Assembly (NCBI GenBank): GCA_012523185.1
Contig: JAAYIY010000001.1
Coordinates: 1 to 64,000, forward strand
Direction: 5' to 3'
DNA length: 64,000 bases
DNA from: Clostridiales bacterium
Lineage (GTDB): Bacteria; Bacillota; Clostridia; Oscillospirales; Acutalibacteraceae
Part shown: piece after piece, positions 53,175 through 61,762 of the stretch
Layout: each line of letters opens with the position of its first letter
Numbering within the stretch: the stretch's first letter is position 1
Position numbers and translations under genes: made by a program
The notes under the pieces: generated by a model
What the model saw: the letters and a program-made list of their open reading frames with translations, nothing else
Databases searched by the model: none
What the model was told of the DNA's origin: nothing

Positions 53175-54953
53175 TTATTCAAAAAAGCCGTAATATCTGC
53201 CTATCCAGTAAGCGAACGTGTATATATAGCAGCTTTCGACAGTGTTCAGACCTCCCGAGTCGACATTTTTCAGCTCAAACGGGTTGCGGTCATATTTTGA
53301 AATAAAACGCTCGTCGTTCGGCAGAAGCCACGAAATCTCCTTATAGCCTGCTCTGCGTGTGGCGACAGGCGTGTCATGCCTGCCGATTGTGCTTACACCG
53401 GCGGCAAGGCGGGAAATGTTGATTCTGTAAAGCCATGTCGCCATGCGCTCCATGTCTATCTCCTCATCGGGACAGGACAAGGCAAAGGGCAGGTCATATC
53501 CCGGGTTGAATTCGCGCTTCAGGGATGTCCGCCACGAACGGAAGCCGTTTCTGTATTTTTCCAGCAGAGCTTCGTCTTTTTCAAGCATACAAAGCCCCCA
53601 AAACGAAACGACACACAGCATATGGTCGCCGTACATGATGTCCTCAACAGGCTCGAACCCCATGGAAAGCCCGGCCTGATAAAGCCTGTCCCAATGCTTT
53701 TCCGTAAGGTCGGCATAGCCGTCGGCAATAAGTTCGTCGTGCGCCTTCTGCCACTTTCCGCTTTCGCCGAGAATGTGCATTGTGACCTTAAGGTACATTA
53801 GGAGTTCAGCGGAGTTAAGGCATGCGTCGACATAGCCGTGGCTCGTCTCAAAGTATTTCTTACTCCATTTTGCCCATGTCGTCGGCTGACCGGTGCAGTC
53901 ATGAAGCTCATAGCCGTGGTCAATTATATGCTCCATAAGTCCGCGCACGGAAAATTTAATGATTTCGTCAAGCTCCGGGTCGTCGGCGCATAATATATCA
54001 TGCGCGAAAAGCAAGTTAAGAAAGTGCAGGGAAATTTCATCGCTGCTCGTGTCAGCTTTGTAGACAATGCCGTCGTCCCCGCAGCCCTCGTCCCTGTAAA
54101 GCTTTGAAAGCCTGTCGGGAACCGGCGCGGAAGCGTCTATAACCATCCCAACCATGCCGCGCTTTTTAGCGGCTTTTGTTTCAAGGCAGGTGGCTTTGCC
54201 GCCCTCCTTGCGGAAAAACAATCCGTCGTCAGGCACCGGCTCGTCCGGGCAAAGGTAGCTTCTTGCAACAAATCCGTCGCCCCTGCCGTGGATATGCATC
54301 AGCAGCAAGCACGCCTCGACGGCGCGCAAAGCTGTTTTTTTTGCGCCTAAGGTGTCTTGATGCTCCGCGCCTTTTTCTCTTTTGAACGTTGCGAAACGGA
54401 GCATTTCGGCAATGGCGAATCCTGCCGTAAAGCAGCCGTCGTTATCGGAATGACCGTAGCTGACGGCGGACGAAACATCGCCGGGGACGGCAAGCCGCTT
54501 TTGGCTGTACATTCCGCGCCTGTCGACGTATTTGACGCTTTCCGCAAGCAATATATCAGCTTTTTCCTCAGCTCCGACAAGCCTCATTTCAATATATGTC
54601 ACTCCTGTTTCTGTCTGAACCCAAAGTCCGTCTTCTTTAGGCAGCAGTGAAATAACACGGTTGTCGGGCAAATCCCTGTCCGCCGCGAAAAACATTATGA
54701 CATCGTCCTCGCGCTCCGCGTCTTTAAAATATCTTGTAAGCCCCGTCGTCGCGCCGAACCATTCGGCTCCGTCCATCGTAACGGCGCGGCAGGTGTAATC
54801 GTTTTTTTTTGACGGCAGCGGAAGCGGAAAGCCGCATAAATCCGGGGCGTCTGATTTTGCGCTGTAAAGCTCGGGCGGAATGGCTGCGTCTCCCTTTTTG
54901 TATGTTGTACAAAAACGGCATGGCTGTGCTGTGAGTTTGTAAGGCTTAATCAT
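53175..54953 (-). CDS. Propeller-remnant / alpha-helical-toroid protein, 592 residues (paralogue of the 701-residue protein)
   Basis: The N-terminal part has only about two propeller-like blades (AVTMDGAEWFGATTGLTRYF and DNRVISLLPKEDGLWVQTETGVTY). The C-terminal toroid is clearly related to the gene at 48429: DTSSDEISLHFLNLLFAHD, YELHDCTGQPTTWAKWSKK, CLNSAELLMYLKVTMHILGE and the terminal YWIGRYYGFFE. It has no signal peptide. The start at ATG 54953 has AAGGAG 6 nt upstream; the longer frame to 55034 crosses the promoter. It is the first gene of an operon with GH38 mannosidase. It may release or cleave the substrate handed to the mannosidase; this is inference, since no catalytic residue is established. 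Confidence 0.75.
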   Translation of the reverse strand: MIKPYKLTAQPCRFCTTYKKGDAAIPPELYSAKSDAPDLCGFPLPLPSKKNDYTCRAVTMDGAEWFGATTGLTRYFKDAEREDDVIMFFAADRDLPDNRVISLLPKEDGLWVQTETGVTYIEMRLVGAEEKADILLAESVKYVDRRGMYSQKRLAVPGDVSSAVSYGHSDNDGCFTAGFAIAEMLRFATFKREKGAEHQDTLGAKKTALRAVEACLLLMHIHGRGDGFVARSYLCPDEPVPDDGLFFRKEGGKATCLETKAAKKRGMVGMVIDASAPVPDRLSKLYRDEGCGDDGIVYKADTSSDEISLHFLNLLFAHDILCADDPELDEIIKFSVRGLMEHIIDHGYELHDCTGQPTTWAKWSKKYFETSHGYVDACLNSAELLMYLKVTMHILGESGKWQKAHDELIADGYADLTEKHWDRLYQAGLSMGFEPVEDIMYGDHMLCVVSFWGLCMLEKDEALLEKYRNGFRSWRTSLKREFNPGYDLPFALSCPDEEIDMERMATWLYRINISRLAAGVSTIGRHDTPVATRRAGYKEISWLLPNDERFISKYDRNPFELKNVDSGGLNTVESCYIYTFAYWIGRYYGFFE

Positions 54954-55002
54954 GTTGTTCTCCTTGCTGTTAATGTTTTGGGCGAATAACCCAACAAACA
55001 AA

Positions 55003-55031
55003 ATGATATCAGAAAAACAGTTATGTTGCAA
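55003..55031 (-). promoter_or_regulatory. Promoter of the toroid-GH38 operon
   Basis: TTGCAA and TATCAT are 17 bp apart on the minus strand, 50 bp before the start at 54953. Confidence 0.6.
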
Positions 55032-55361
55032 CACCTTTTATCAAGCTTTTTATGTATATTTGGTTTTAATATAAGAACTGCCCGTCAAAATCCTGCAACT
55101 AATCTGAAAGAATTTCACAGCTGCACAAAAAAGCTTCGACAAGCAATAAGAATCTTAATATCCCTCCCTCGAAAACCATGACCGCGTTAAATTTTAAGAC
55201 AGAGGCGAAAAGAGAAAGATAAAAGCATAAGCCGAAGCAAATAAGGTGTAATAAAAGCAAATAAGACAAGACAAAGTCAAACAATTTAGCATAAAATCAA
55301 TTGGAAGAGAAAAAAAACAGGCAACGGGGCTTAATAAGAACGGGATTAAGGATTAAGAATA

Positions 55362-55389
55362 TTGACAAAAACAATAATTATAGTATACT
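55362..55389 (+). promoter_or_regulatory. Strong promoter of the PHP-family gene
   Basis: TTGACA and TATACT are 16 bp apart. Transcription would begin near 55396; the ~88-nt leader contains GCCGCAAAGCGGC and a longer GC-rich fold before AGGAGA. Confidence 0.8.
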
Positions 55390-55483
55390 TGAGACAACAC
55401 TTTTGCCGCAAAGCGGCTGCCGCGCAAGGCTTGTTTATGCCGACTGCGCGCCCGCGGCAAGCTTATTTAGGAGAATGATACGA

Positions 55484-56431
55484 TTGAGAAAATATCTTTT
55501 GCCCGAGGGCGGAAAATTCTACAAGGCAAACCTCCACTGTCACACGACAATTTCAGACGGCGATCTGACTGACAAGGAGCTGAAAAAGGCATACAAGGAG
55601 CAGGGATATTCTGTCGTCGCGTTTACAGACCACGACATTTGTGTTTCGCATCATGAGTTGACCGACAAAGATTTTGTTGCGCTGACAGCTTATGAGGCGG
55701 ACATCTCCAACTGGATTGTTGACGACAGCAATTTTGTGCGCTGCTATCATTTCAATTGTTACGCAACGACTGACGGGGACGGATATTCAACTGTTCCAAA
55801 GCCCGGTTACGGCAGCATTGACGCGATTAACGATTACATAAGCCGTCTGCGCGATGCCGGATATATTGTCTGTTACAATCACCCCAACTGGTCGCTTCAG
55901 ACATTTGAGGATTACGGCGGGCTAAAAGGTCTTTTCGCTATGGAGATTTTTAATTACAGCGCGATGCTTGACGGCATTGACGCCAACCACGAGATGCCGT
56001 ATGACGCGCTGCTGAGGGGCGGAAACAGGCTTTTTTGCGTTGCGACGGACGACAATCACAACAGGAGCCCTTTTTCTCACCCGCTATGCGATTCTTTCGG
56101 CGGATTCACAATGATAAAAACAGATTCGTTAAGCTATGGCAGCATTATTGAATCTTTAACAAAAGGCGATTTTTACGCGTCGATGGGTCCGGAAATCCAT
56201 TCGCTTTACACGGAGGACGGAAACCTTTGCATAAAATGCTCAGGTGTACGCAGCATACACATGACGACAGGGGGCAGGAGGACGGAGGTCGCAAGAGTGC
56301 ATGACGGCGAGACGTTGAGCGAGGCGCGTTTTTACATCGATCCAAAAGATGTTTATGTGAGGGTGCAGATAACAGACAACAGCGGCAGACGAGCAAACAC
56401 AAACGCTTATTTCATTGACGAGATTCTTTGA
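55484..56431 (+). CDS. PHP-domain phosphoesterase family protein
   Basis: This roughly 315-residue protein has the PHP metal-dependent phosphoesterase motifs: YKANLHCHTTISDGDL, VVAFTDHDICV, YNHPNWS and CVATDDNHNR, giving the four histidine/aspartate motifs of the trinuclear site. A C-terminal beta-rich domain (residues ~245-315) has the pattern of an immunoglobulin-like PHP-associated domain. I prefer the TTG at 55484, 10 nt after AGGAG, over the frame start at 55301, because the promoter lies inside the longer frame; the ATG at 55475 is too close to the ribosome site. The substrate is unknown; cyclic phosphates or sugar phosphates are possible. Confidence 0.82.
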   Translation: MRKYLLPEGGKFYKANLHCHTTISDGDLTDKELKKAYKEQGYSVVAFTDHDICVSHHELTDKDFVALTAYEADISNWIVDDSNFVRCYHFNCYATTDGDGYSTVPKPGYGSIDAINDYISRLRDAGYIVCYNHPNWSLQTFEDYGGLKGLFAMEIFNYSAMLDGIDANHEMPYDALLRGGNRLFCVATDDNHNRSPFSHPLCDSFGGFTMIKTDSLSYGSIIESLTKGDFYASMGPEIHSLYTEDGNLCIKCSGVRSIHMTTGGRRTEVARVHDGETLSEARFYIDPKDVYVRVQITDNSGRRANTNAYFIDEIL

Positions 56432-56464
56432 CGTCTTATAAATTAACCGCGTGCCGCAAAACAA

Positions 56465-56645
56465 TTAAGGCAACACCGCGCAATGAGCGGCTGAAGCCTT
56501 TGTTGCACGCTTGCTTGCATCTTTTCCGTCATATCGCCCAAAAATGCTCGGCAATACACAAAGTATTGACTGCGCTTTTTAGACAATCTGACGAAAAAAT
56601 CTGACGGCGCAATCGCACAACAATCATTGTGCGGTGTTGCCTTAA
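56465..56645. mobile_element. 181-bp MITE-like element of the TTAAGGCAACACCGC family
   Basis: Terminal inverted repeats of 22 bp (one mismatch) begin TTAAGGCAACACCGCGCAAT and end ATTGTGCGGTGTTGCCTTAA. The 137-bp interior has no coding frame. The outer TTAA is part of both arms and may be the duplicated target. Other copies at 10757, 23423 and 41156 are shorter forms with the same ends, and solo ends lie at 614 and 39076. No transposase is encoded in the window. Confidence 0.7.
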
Positions 56646-56687
56646 ACAGATTTCTGAAATTTCTTTTTAAAAGGGGATTGTGAACAA

Positions 56688-57380
56688 ATGTACAATGTTC
56701 TTGTGTGCGACGATGAAAGGGATATAGTCAGTGCGCTTAAGGTCTATCTCACAAGCGAAGGGTACAATGTGATAGAGGCGTACAACGGGCGGGAAGCGCT
56801 TTCCGCGCTTGCCGAAAACGATATCAAGCTTGTTCTTATGGACATTATGATGCCTGAAATGGACGGTATATCCGCGATGGTTGAGCTGCGAAGGAATTAC
56901 AATGTCCCGGTCATTCTGCTGACCGCCAAAAGCGAATACACAGACAAGATTCTTGGTCTGAATGTGGGCGCCGACGATTACATAACAAAGCCTTTTAACC
57001 CCATAGAGGTGACGGCGCGCGTAAAGTCACAGTTGAGGAGATATGTGGATCTCGGGAGCGACAACACACGAAGCGACGTTATTATAAACGGCGGGATAGA
57101 GCTGCACGACAAGTCAAAAACTGTGATGGTAGACGGCGAGGCTATTAACCTCACTCCCACCGAATATGAAATCCTGAAGCTTTTTATGGAGAACCCCGGA
57201 GAAGTTTTTTCGCCGAAGGATATTTATCGCAGGGTCTGGAGCGAGGATCCTTTCGGCGTCGAAAACACAGTTCTTGTTCACATCCGCCACCTGCGGGAAA
57301 AGGTTGAGATTAATCCCGCGGAGCCGTGCTATATCATAGCCGTTTGGGGTCACGGTTATAAGATGGAAAAGAGAAATTAA
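56688..57380 (+). CDS. OmpR/PhoB-family response regulator
   Basis: The 230-residue regulator has a receiver domain with acidic pocket CDDERD, phosphoacceptor D52 in LVLMDIMMP, conserved T79 and K101 in ITKPFNP, and a C-terminal winged-helix domain (INLTPTEYEILKLFMENPGEVFS, VENTVLVHIRHLREK). It pairs with the histidine kinase that starts 1 bp after its stop. AAAGGGGATT is upstream of the ATG. The target genes cannot be read here; the downstream DUF6054-like gene is in the same operon. Confidence 0.95.
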   Translation: MYNVLVCDDERDIVSALKVYLTSEGYNVIEAYNGREALSALAENDIKLVLMDIMMPEMDGISAMVELRRNYNVPVILLTAKSEYTDKILGLNVGADDYITKPFNPIEVTARVKSQLRRYVDLGSDNTRSDVIINGGIELHDKSKTVMVDGEAINLTPTEYEILKLFMENPGEVFSPKDIYRRVWSEDPFGVENTVLVHIRHLREKVEINPAEPCYIIAVWGHGYKMEKRN

Positions 57381-57381
57381 A

Positions 57382-59367
57382 ATGAAAAAGATGAGCGTTT
57401 CAGACAAGATTACCGCCATGGTCGCGTTCCTGCTCTTTTTTGAGCTTGCCGTCGCGATGGCGCTTGCCGCTTCGTGTATGATTGATTATCACTTTTACGC
57501 AAAGGACTCCAGGGTATATGCCTTTGAGGAAGCGATGAGGGTAAAGACGACAAACGAGTTTGAGGATATTGTCAACTATTACAGCCTGCACTTAAAAACG
57601 CTTGATGATTCTGCCACAAAGACAGAGCTGTACAGACTGAAGGAGTATGAAAAGAAATATTCAAAAACAAGGAGCAACGTTCTTTTCATAGCCTCGCGCG
57701 ACGACAACACAGCTGTTTTGTGCAATTTTGACGATGAGGTCATTAATTCAATTTATGACACGAGCTATTCCAACTCGATGGTTTTTGAATTTTATGACAG
57801 CGAGGACATTAAGGTGTCCGGCACAATCAAGCTCTTTATACGCAAAAACATGACGGCAAGCGACGACTATTACCTTGCCGCCAAGCTGATAGAGGCAGCC
57901 CATGTAATGAAATACCCGTTGTTGGTGCTGTTTGTTGTCTTTTCTCTCGGAGCGCTCGTTGTTCTCGGAAAGCTTATCAGCAAATCGGGCGTGCGCGAAA
58001 ACGGCAAGATTTCCGACCCGCGTTTCATAGACAGAGTGCCGTTTGACATGCTCATTATTGCCGCCGCCGCCGCCATATCGTTCCTTGTGGGTCTTATTGT
58101 GCTGACATCAGTCGCCGATGTAAAAAAGCAAAACATTGTCCTTTGGAACGCGATTATTTTGCTTATATCATTTCTTTTCGCGTTGATAATTTTGCTGATG
58201 AACCTAACAATCGCCGCAAGAATTAAGCACGGTCATGTCTTAAAAAACACGCTTGTTTTCATCTTTATCTCAAGGATCCGCAAGATGATGGGCAAAGAAA
58301 ACGACGGCTATTTTAAGCTCCCTTATATCGGTAAGGTGCTGCTCACAATCGGACTTGTCATCACCGCCGACATCCTTATCATGCTGTATTTTGTTTTTAA
58401 ATATTTGACAAATCAAACAGGTGATATAAAGGACTTCCCGTTCCTGATTTTCGCGGCGATACATGCCGCGGCAATATTTGTGCTTGTGCCGCTGTTCATT
58501 ATGATAATAGTAAACCTTAACCATATAAGAGAAAGCGGTCAAAAGATTGCGGAGGGCGACCTTGAACACGACGTCGATTCACTCATGATGTTCGGTGATT
58601 TTAAGCTGATAGGGGAGAACCTTTCAAACATCAAAAGGGACATGATTGAAGCCGTCAAGGAAAAGGCTAAGAATCAAGAGGTCAGAAACGAGCTGATAAC
58701 AAACATTTCCCACGACTTGAAAACGCCGCTCACATCCATTGTAAATTATGTAAATCTGCTGCAGCGCGGTGACACCACACCGGCACAAGCCACCGAATAC
58801 CTTGAGATAATCAAAAAGCATTCCGGCAGGCTTGACACCTTGCTAAAAGGCGTCATAGATATTTCAAAAATCGCTACGGGCGACATCCCCGTAAATATGA
58901 TGGCAATAGACATAAAAATGTTCACGGTGCAGTCTGTGTCGGAGTTTGAGGGCAGGTTTGAGGCTTTGTCGCTTGAGACGATTGTCAGCGCGCCTGACAG
59001 CGATGTTTATATACGCGCCGACGGCGATTTGCTCTGGCGCATTTATCAAAACCTCTTTGAAAACATCTGCAAATATTCAAAGGAGTGTACGCGCCTTTTT
59101 ATAGACATAAAAAACAATGGCGAAAGAGTCGCCATATCGTTCAGAAACACTTCAAATATCATAATCAGCGCGTCGGGCGACGAATTGCTGCGCCGTTTTA
59201 AGCGTGAGGACAGCTCAAGACACACGGACGGATATGGATTGGGTCTTTCGATTGCCGAAAGCCTTACGGAAATTCAAAACGGCGTGTTTAAAATTGAAGC
59301 CGACGGCGACATATTCAGATCTGTGATGAGCTTTGAGTCGGCTGATCCTCCTGACGGCAGGAAATAA
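57382..59367 (+). CDS. Multi-pass membrane sensor histidine kinase
   Basis: This 661-residue kinase starts with a transmembrane helix (about 13-35), an extracytoplasmic region of about 135 residues, then several helices (around 175-195, 213-240, 250-275, 313-335, 343-370) and a HAMP-like linker. The dimerisation/phosphoacceptor site is NISHDLKTPLTSIVNYVNLLQ (H near residue 444), the N-box is LFENICKYS and the G2 box is DGYGLGLSIAES. The D-box is atypical (ISFRNTSN instead of D-x-G-x-G), a variant known from a Firmicute kinase subgroup with FRN/FKN signatures. It is co-transcribed with the response regulator. Confidence 0.93.
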   Translation: MKKMSVSDKITAMVAFLLFFELAVAMALAASCMIDYHFYAKDSRVYAFEEAMRVKTTNEFEDIVNYYSLHLKTLDDSATKTELYRLKEYEKKYSKTRSNVLFIASRDDNTAVLCNFDDEVINSIYDTSYSNSMVFEFYDSEDIKVSGTIKLFIRKNMTASDDYYLAAKLIEAAHVMKYPLLVLFVVFSLGALVVLGKLISKSGVRENGKISDPRFIDRVPFDMLIIAAAAAISFLVGLIVLTSVADVKKQNIVLWNAIILLISFLFALIILLMNLTIAARIKHGHVLKNTLVFIFISRIRKMMGKENDGYFKLPYIGKVLLTIGLVITADILIMLYFVFKYLTNQTGDIKDFPFLIFAAIHAAAIFVLVPLFIMIIVNLNHIRESGQKIAEGDLEHDVDSLMMFGDFKLIGENLSNIKRDMIEAVKEKAKNQEVRNELITNISHDLKTPLTSIVNYVNLLQRGDTTPAQATEYLEIIKKHSGRLDTLLKGVIDISKIATGDIPVNMMAIDIKMFTVQSVSEFEGRFEALSLETIVSAPDSDVYIRADGDLLWRIYQNLFENICKYSKECTRLFIDIKNNGERVAISFRNTSNIIISASGDELLRRFKREDSSRHTDGYGLGLSIAESLTEIQNGVFKIEADGDIFRSVMSFESADPPDGRK

Positions 59368-59383
59368 AGGAAGGGTGTGTCTT

Positions 59384-59728
59384 GTGGCAAAGTTAGAATG
59401 CAAGCTTCACGGAGATTTTTTTCGAGTGTTGGAGGAGATTGACAAAAGCGTAATGAGCGGCAGTCTTTCCGCGAGCATTGAAGACGGCAGCAATTATTCA
59501 TGCGGCGGCGTCTTGTGCGCCGTCAGAGTTTATGAAAGATACAGCATAATAGGCAAAAACCGCGTTAGCCTCAGCGTCACGCTTTTAGGCTGCGGCAGCG
59601 AGCTTTTCCTGTCGGCAATCGCGTCGGGCGGCAGTCAGGCAGTGCTTTTAAAAATCAACACAATTGGCGAGGAAGCCTTTTTAAACACAATTTCCGACGC
59701 TGTGGCGAAATTCAGAGCGGCGCAGTGA
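59384..59728 (+). CDS. DUF6054-like small protein
   Basis: This 114-residue protein starts at a GTG 7 nt after AGGAAGG; the longer frame from 59333 overlaps the kinase gene. It reads AKLECKLHGDFFRVLEEID, SVMSGSLSASIEDGS, CGGVLCAVRVYERYSIIGKNRV and then a C-terminal alpha/beta part. I recall this pattern as the DUF6054 family from clostridia. The domain function is unknown. It follows the histidine kinase by 16 bp, so it may be an accessory protein or an output of the two-component system. Confidence 0.7.
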   Translation: MAKLECKLHGDFFRVLEEIDKSVMSGSLSASIEDGSNYSCGGVLCAVRVYERYSIIGKNRVSLSVTLLGCGSELFLSAIASGGSQAVLLKINTIGEEAFLNTISDAVAKFRAAQ

Positions 59729-59798
59729 TACGCGGCTAAAAACGCGCAGAGCAATCAAGCTGTGGGGGCAAAGCAATCACGGCTAAGGGGCTTTCGGC

Positions 59799-59827
59799 TT
59801 GACAATGCGGACAAACAGTAATAAAAT
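59799..59827 (+). promoter_or_regulatory. Promoter of the PglE/PglC-like operon
   Basis: TTGACA and TAAAAT with a perfect 17-bp spacer lie 33 bp before the start at 59860. Confidence 0.8.
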
Positions 59828-59859
59828 ATCCTCATGAGAGCATCCTGCTTTGGAGGCGA

Positions 59860-60999
59860 ATGATGAAAAAAATATATTTGAGCCCGCCTTATATGGGCGG
59901 CGGCGAAATGAAATATATACGCGAAGCGTTTGAAACAAACTGGATAGCCCCCCTCGGACCAAACGTCACAGGGTTTGAAAAGGAGGCGGGGGAATATTTA
60001 GGCGTGCCGTATCCGCTTGCTTTATCGTCGGGAACGGCCGCGATTCATCTTTCGCTTAAATACCTCGGCGCGGGCAGCGGAGACATTGTCTTTTGCTCGT
60101 CATTCACATTCAGCGGAAGCTGCAATGCCGCGGCTTACGAAAAGTCGGAGCTGGTTTTTATCGACTCAGAGCCGGAAACATGGAATATGTCTCCCGTTGC
60201 GCTGCAAAAAGCTTTTGATGATGCCGAAAAAAACGGCAAATTGCCGAAGGCGGTCATTGTTGTTGATCTTTATGGGTGCAGTGCCGATTGGGACAAGATA
60301 ATTCCCATATGCAAAAGATATAATGTCCCGATAATCGAGGATTCCGCCGAGGCTTTCGGGAGCAAATACAAGGGCAGTTTCTGCGGAGTTTTCGGGGATA
60401 TTGGCATAATGTCCTTTAACGGCAACAAAATTATCACGACATCGGGCGGCGGCATGGCTCTTTGCAAAACAAAAGAAGAATACGACAAGATGCTTTTTTG
60501 GGCGACGCAGTCGCGCGAGCCGACGCCGCATTATGAGCATAAGGAAATAGGATACAATTACAGGCTTTCAAACATTTGCGCCGGCATAGGCAGAGGTCAG
60601 CTTGAGATAATCGACGAAAAGCTCAAGAGGCGAAAGGACATTTACGAGCGCTACCGCGAGGGCTTTTTAAACACGAAAATCCATGTCATGCCTGAGGTTG
60701 AAGGCTATACAATGAACCATTGGCTCACTGTGACGACTTTGGACGAAAGCGCCGAGGCGACACCGGAGTTTATATGCGCCGAGATGAACAAGCTCAATGT
60801 TGAGACGCGTCCCGCGTGGAAGCCGATGCATCTTCAGCCGGTTTTCAGCGGCTGTAAGGCGTTTGCCCACGGCGACGACGGCAGCTTTGTTTGTGAGGAG
60901 ATTTATCGGCGCGGCATTTGTCTGCCGTCAGGAGACGCTTTGACGAAGGAACAGCAGTCGTTTATTACAGACAGTATTTTAAAGCTCATCGGGGATTGA
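59860..60999 (+). CDS. DegT/DnrJ/EryC1-family aminotransferase (PglE-like)
   Basis: This 379-residue PLP enzyme aminates a 4-keto nucleotide sugar. The family start KIYLSPPYMGGGEMKYI and ETNWIAPLGPNV, the PLP lysine K190 in MSFNGNKIITTSGGGM, and YNYRLSNICAGIGRGQ are all characteristic of the UDP-4-keto-sugar (bacillosamine-type) aminotransferases. AGGCGA is just before the ATG. It is followed 5 bp later by a sugar-phosphate transferase gene, and both would contribute to a glycan with a diamino sugar. The preceding dehydratase (PglF type) and acetyltransferase (PglD type) are not in the window. Confidence 0.9.
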   Translation: MMKKIYLSPPYMGGGEMKYIREAFETNWIAPLGPNVTGFEKEAGEYLGVPYPLALSSGTAAIHLSLKYLGAGSGDIVFCSSFTFSGSCNAAAYEKSELVFIDSEPETWNMSPVALQKAFDDAEKNGKLPKAVIVVDLYGCSADWDKIIPICKRYNVPIIEDSAEAFGSKYKGSFCGVFGDIGIMSFNGNKIITTSGGGMALCKTKEEYDKMLFWATQSREPTPHYEHKEIGYNYRLSNICAGIGRGQLEIIDEKLKRRKDIYERYREGFLNTKIHVMPEVEGYTMNHWLTVTTLDESAEATPEFICAEMNKLNVETRPAWKPMHLQPVFSGCKAFAHGDDGSFVCEEIYRRGICLPSGDALTKEQQSFITDSILKLIGD

Positions 61000-61004
61000 A
61001 TGAT

Positions 61005-61688
61005 ATGCCAAAAAACACCACGCCAAGACAAAGACAAAGACAAAGAAGAAGACGAAGAATTTATTACATATATTTCAAACGTTTTTTTGATTTTTCCCTT
61101 TCGCTTGCCGCCCTTATCTTTATAAGCCCTGTTTTTTTGCTCATCGCCATACTTGTGCGTGTCAAGCTTGGCGGCCCTGTTATCTTTTGCCAAGAGCGCC
61201 CGGGAAAAGAGGAAAAGATTTTTCGTCTTTATAAATTCAGGACAATGACGGACGAAAGGGGAGCCGACGGCGAGCTGCTGCCGGATGAGGCGCGTCTCAC
61301 AAATTTCGGCAGGCTTCTGCGCTCCACAAGCCTTGACGAACTTCCCGAGCTTTATAACATTCTGCGGGGAGACATGAGCCTGGTCGGACCGCGCCCATTG
61401 CTTGTGTCTTATCTGCCGCTTTACAGCGACGAGCAAAAAAGGCGCCATGAAGTGCGCCCCGGACTTTCCGGTTTGGCGCAGGTAAGCGGCCGAAACCTGC
61501 TGTCGTGGGACGACAGGTTTCAGCTTGATGTGGAATATATAGACAACATAACATTTGTCGGCGATATAAAAATAATGTTTCTGACAATCAAAAATATTCT
61601 TCGCCGCGACGGCATAAGCAGCGAAACGGCGGCGACTATGGAGCCTTTTAAAGGCGCGGAGCAAAGAGCGGAGACTGCCAAGGTATAA
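61005..61688 (+). CDS. Undecaprenyl-phosphate sugar-1-phosphate transferase (PglC-like)
   Basis: This 227-residue membrane enzyme starts glycan assembly by transferring a sugar-1-phosphate to undecaprenyl phosphate. After a basic Arg/Gln tract (RQRQRQRRRRR, residues 8-18) comes the re-entrant/membrane helix (FDFSLSLAALIFISPVFLLIAI), then the conserved FCQERPGKEEKIFRLYKFRTM, DELPELYNILRGDMSLVGPRP and RHEVRPGLSGLAQVSGR. These are the monotopic phosphoglycosyltransferase signatures. The ATG at 61005 was chosen since the region upstream belongs to the aminotransferase. It is the last gene of the pair. Confidence 0.92.
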   Translation: MPKNTTPRQRQRQRRRRRIYYIYFKRFFDFSLSLAALIFISPVFLLIAILVRVKLGGPVIFCQERPGKEEKIFRLYKFRTMTDERGADGELLPDEARLTNFGRLLRSTSLDELPELYNILRGDMSLVGPRPLLVSYLPLYSDEQKRRHEVRPGLSGLAQVSGRNLLSWDDRFQLDVEYIDNITFVGDIKIMFLTIKNILRRDGISSETAATMEPFKGAEQRAETAKV

Positions 61689-61707
61689 TTTTAAACACAA
61701 AGTTTAA

Positions 61708-61735
61708 GCGGCGGTTATCATATGATAACCGCCGC
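61708..61735. terminator. Perfect 28-bp palindrome between the PglC-like gene and polC
   Basis: GCGGCGGTTATCAT and ATGATAACCGCCGC are exact complements with no loop. GTTATTATTTTATT follows on the plus strand, so it probably ends the upstream operon. Confidence 0.7.
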
Positions 61736-61762
61736 GTTATTATTTTATTCTAAGCTCTAAGC

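Noticed and set aside
55099-55284. 61-codon minus-strand frame between the toroid and PHP genes
   Set aside because: Low-complexity Leu/Phe/Ser composition in an AT-rich region and no ribosome site.
60903-61700. 265-codon minus-strand frame opposite the sugar transferase
   Set aside because: Low-complexity serine stretches arise from the antisense of the Arg/Gln tract; the plus-strand gene is well supported.
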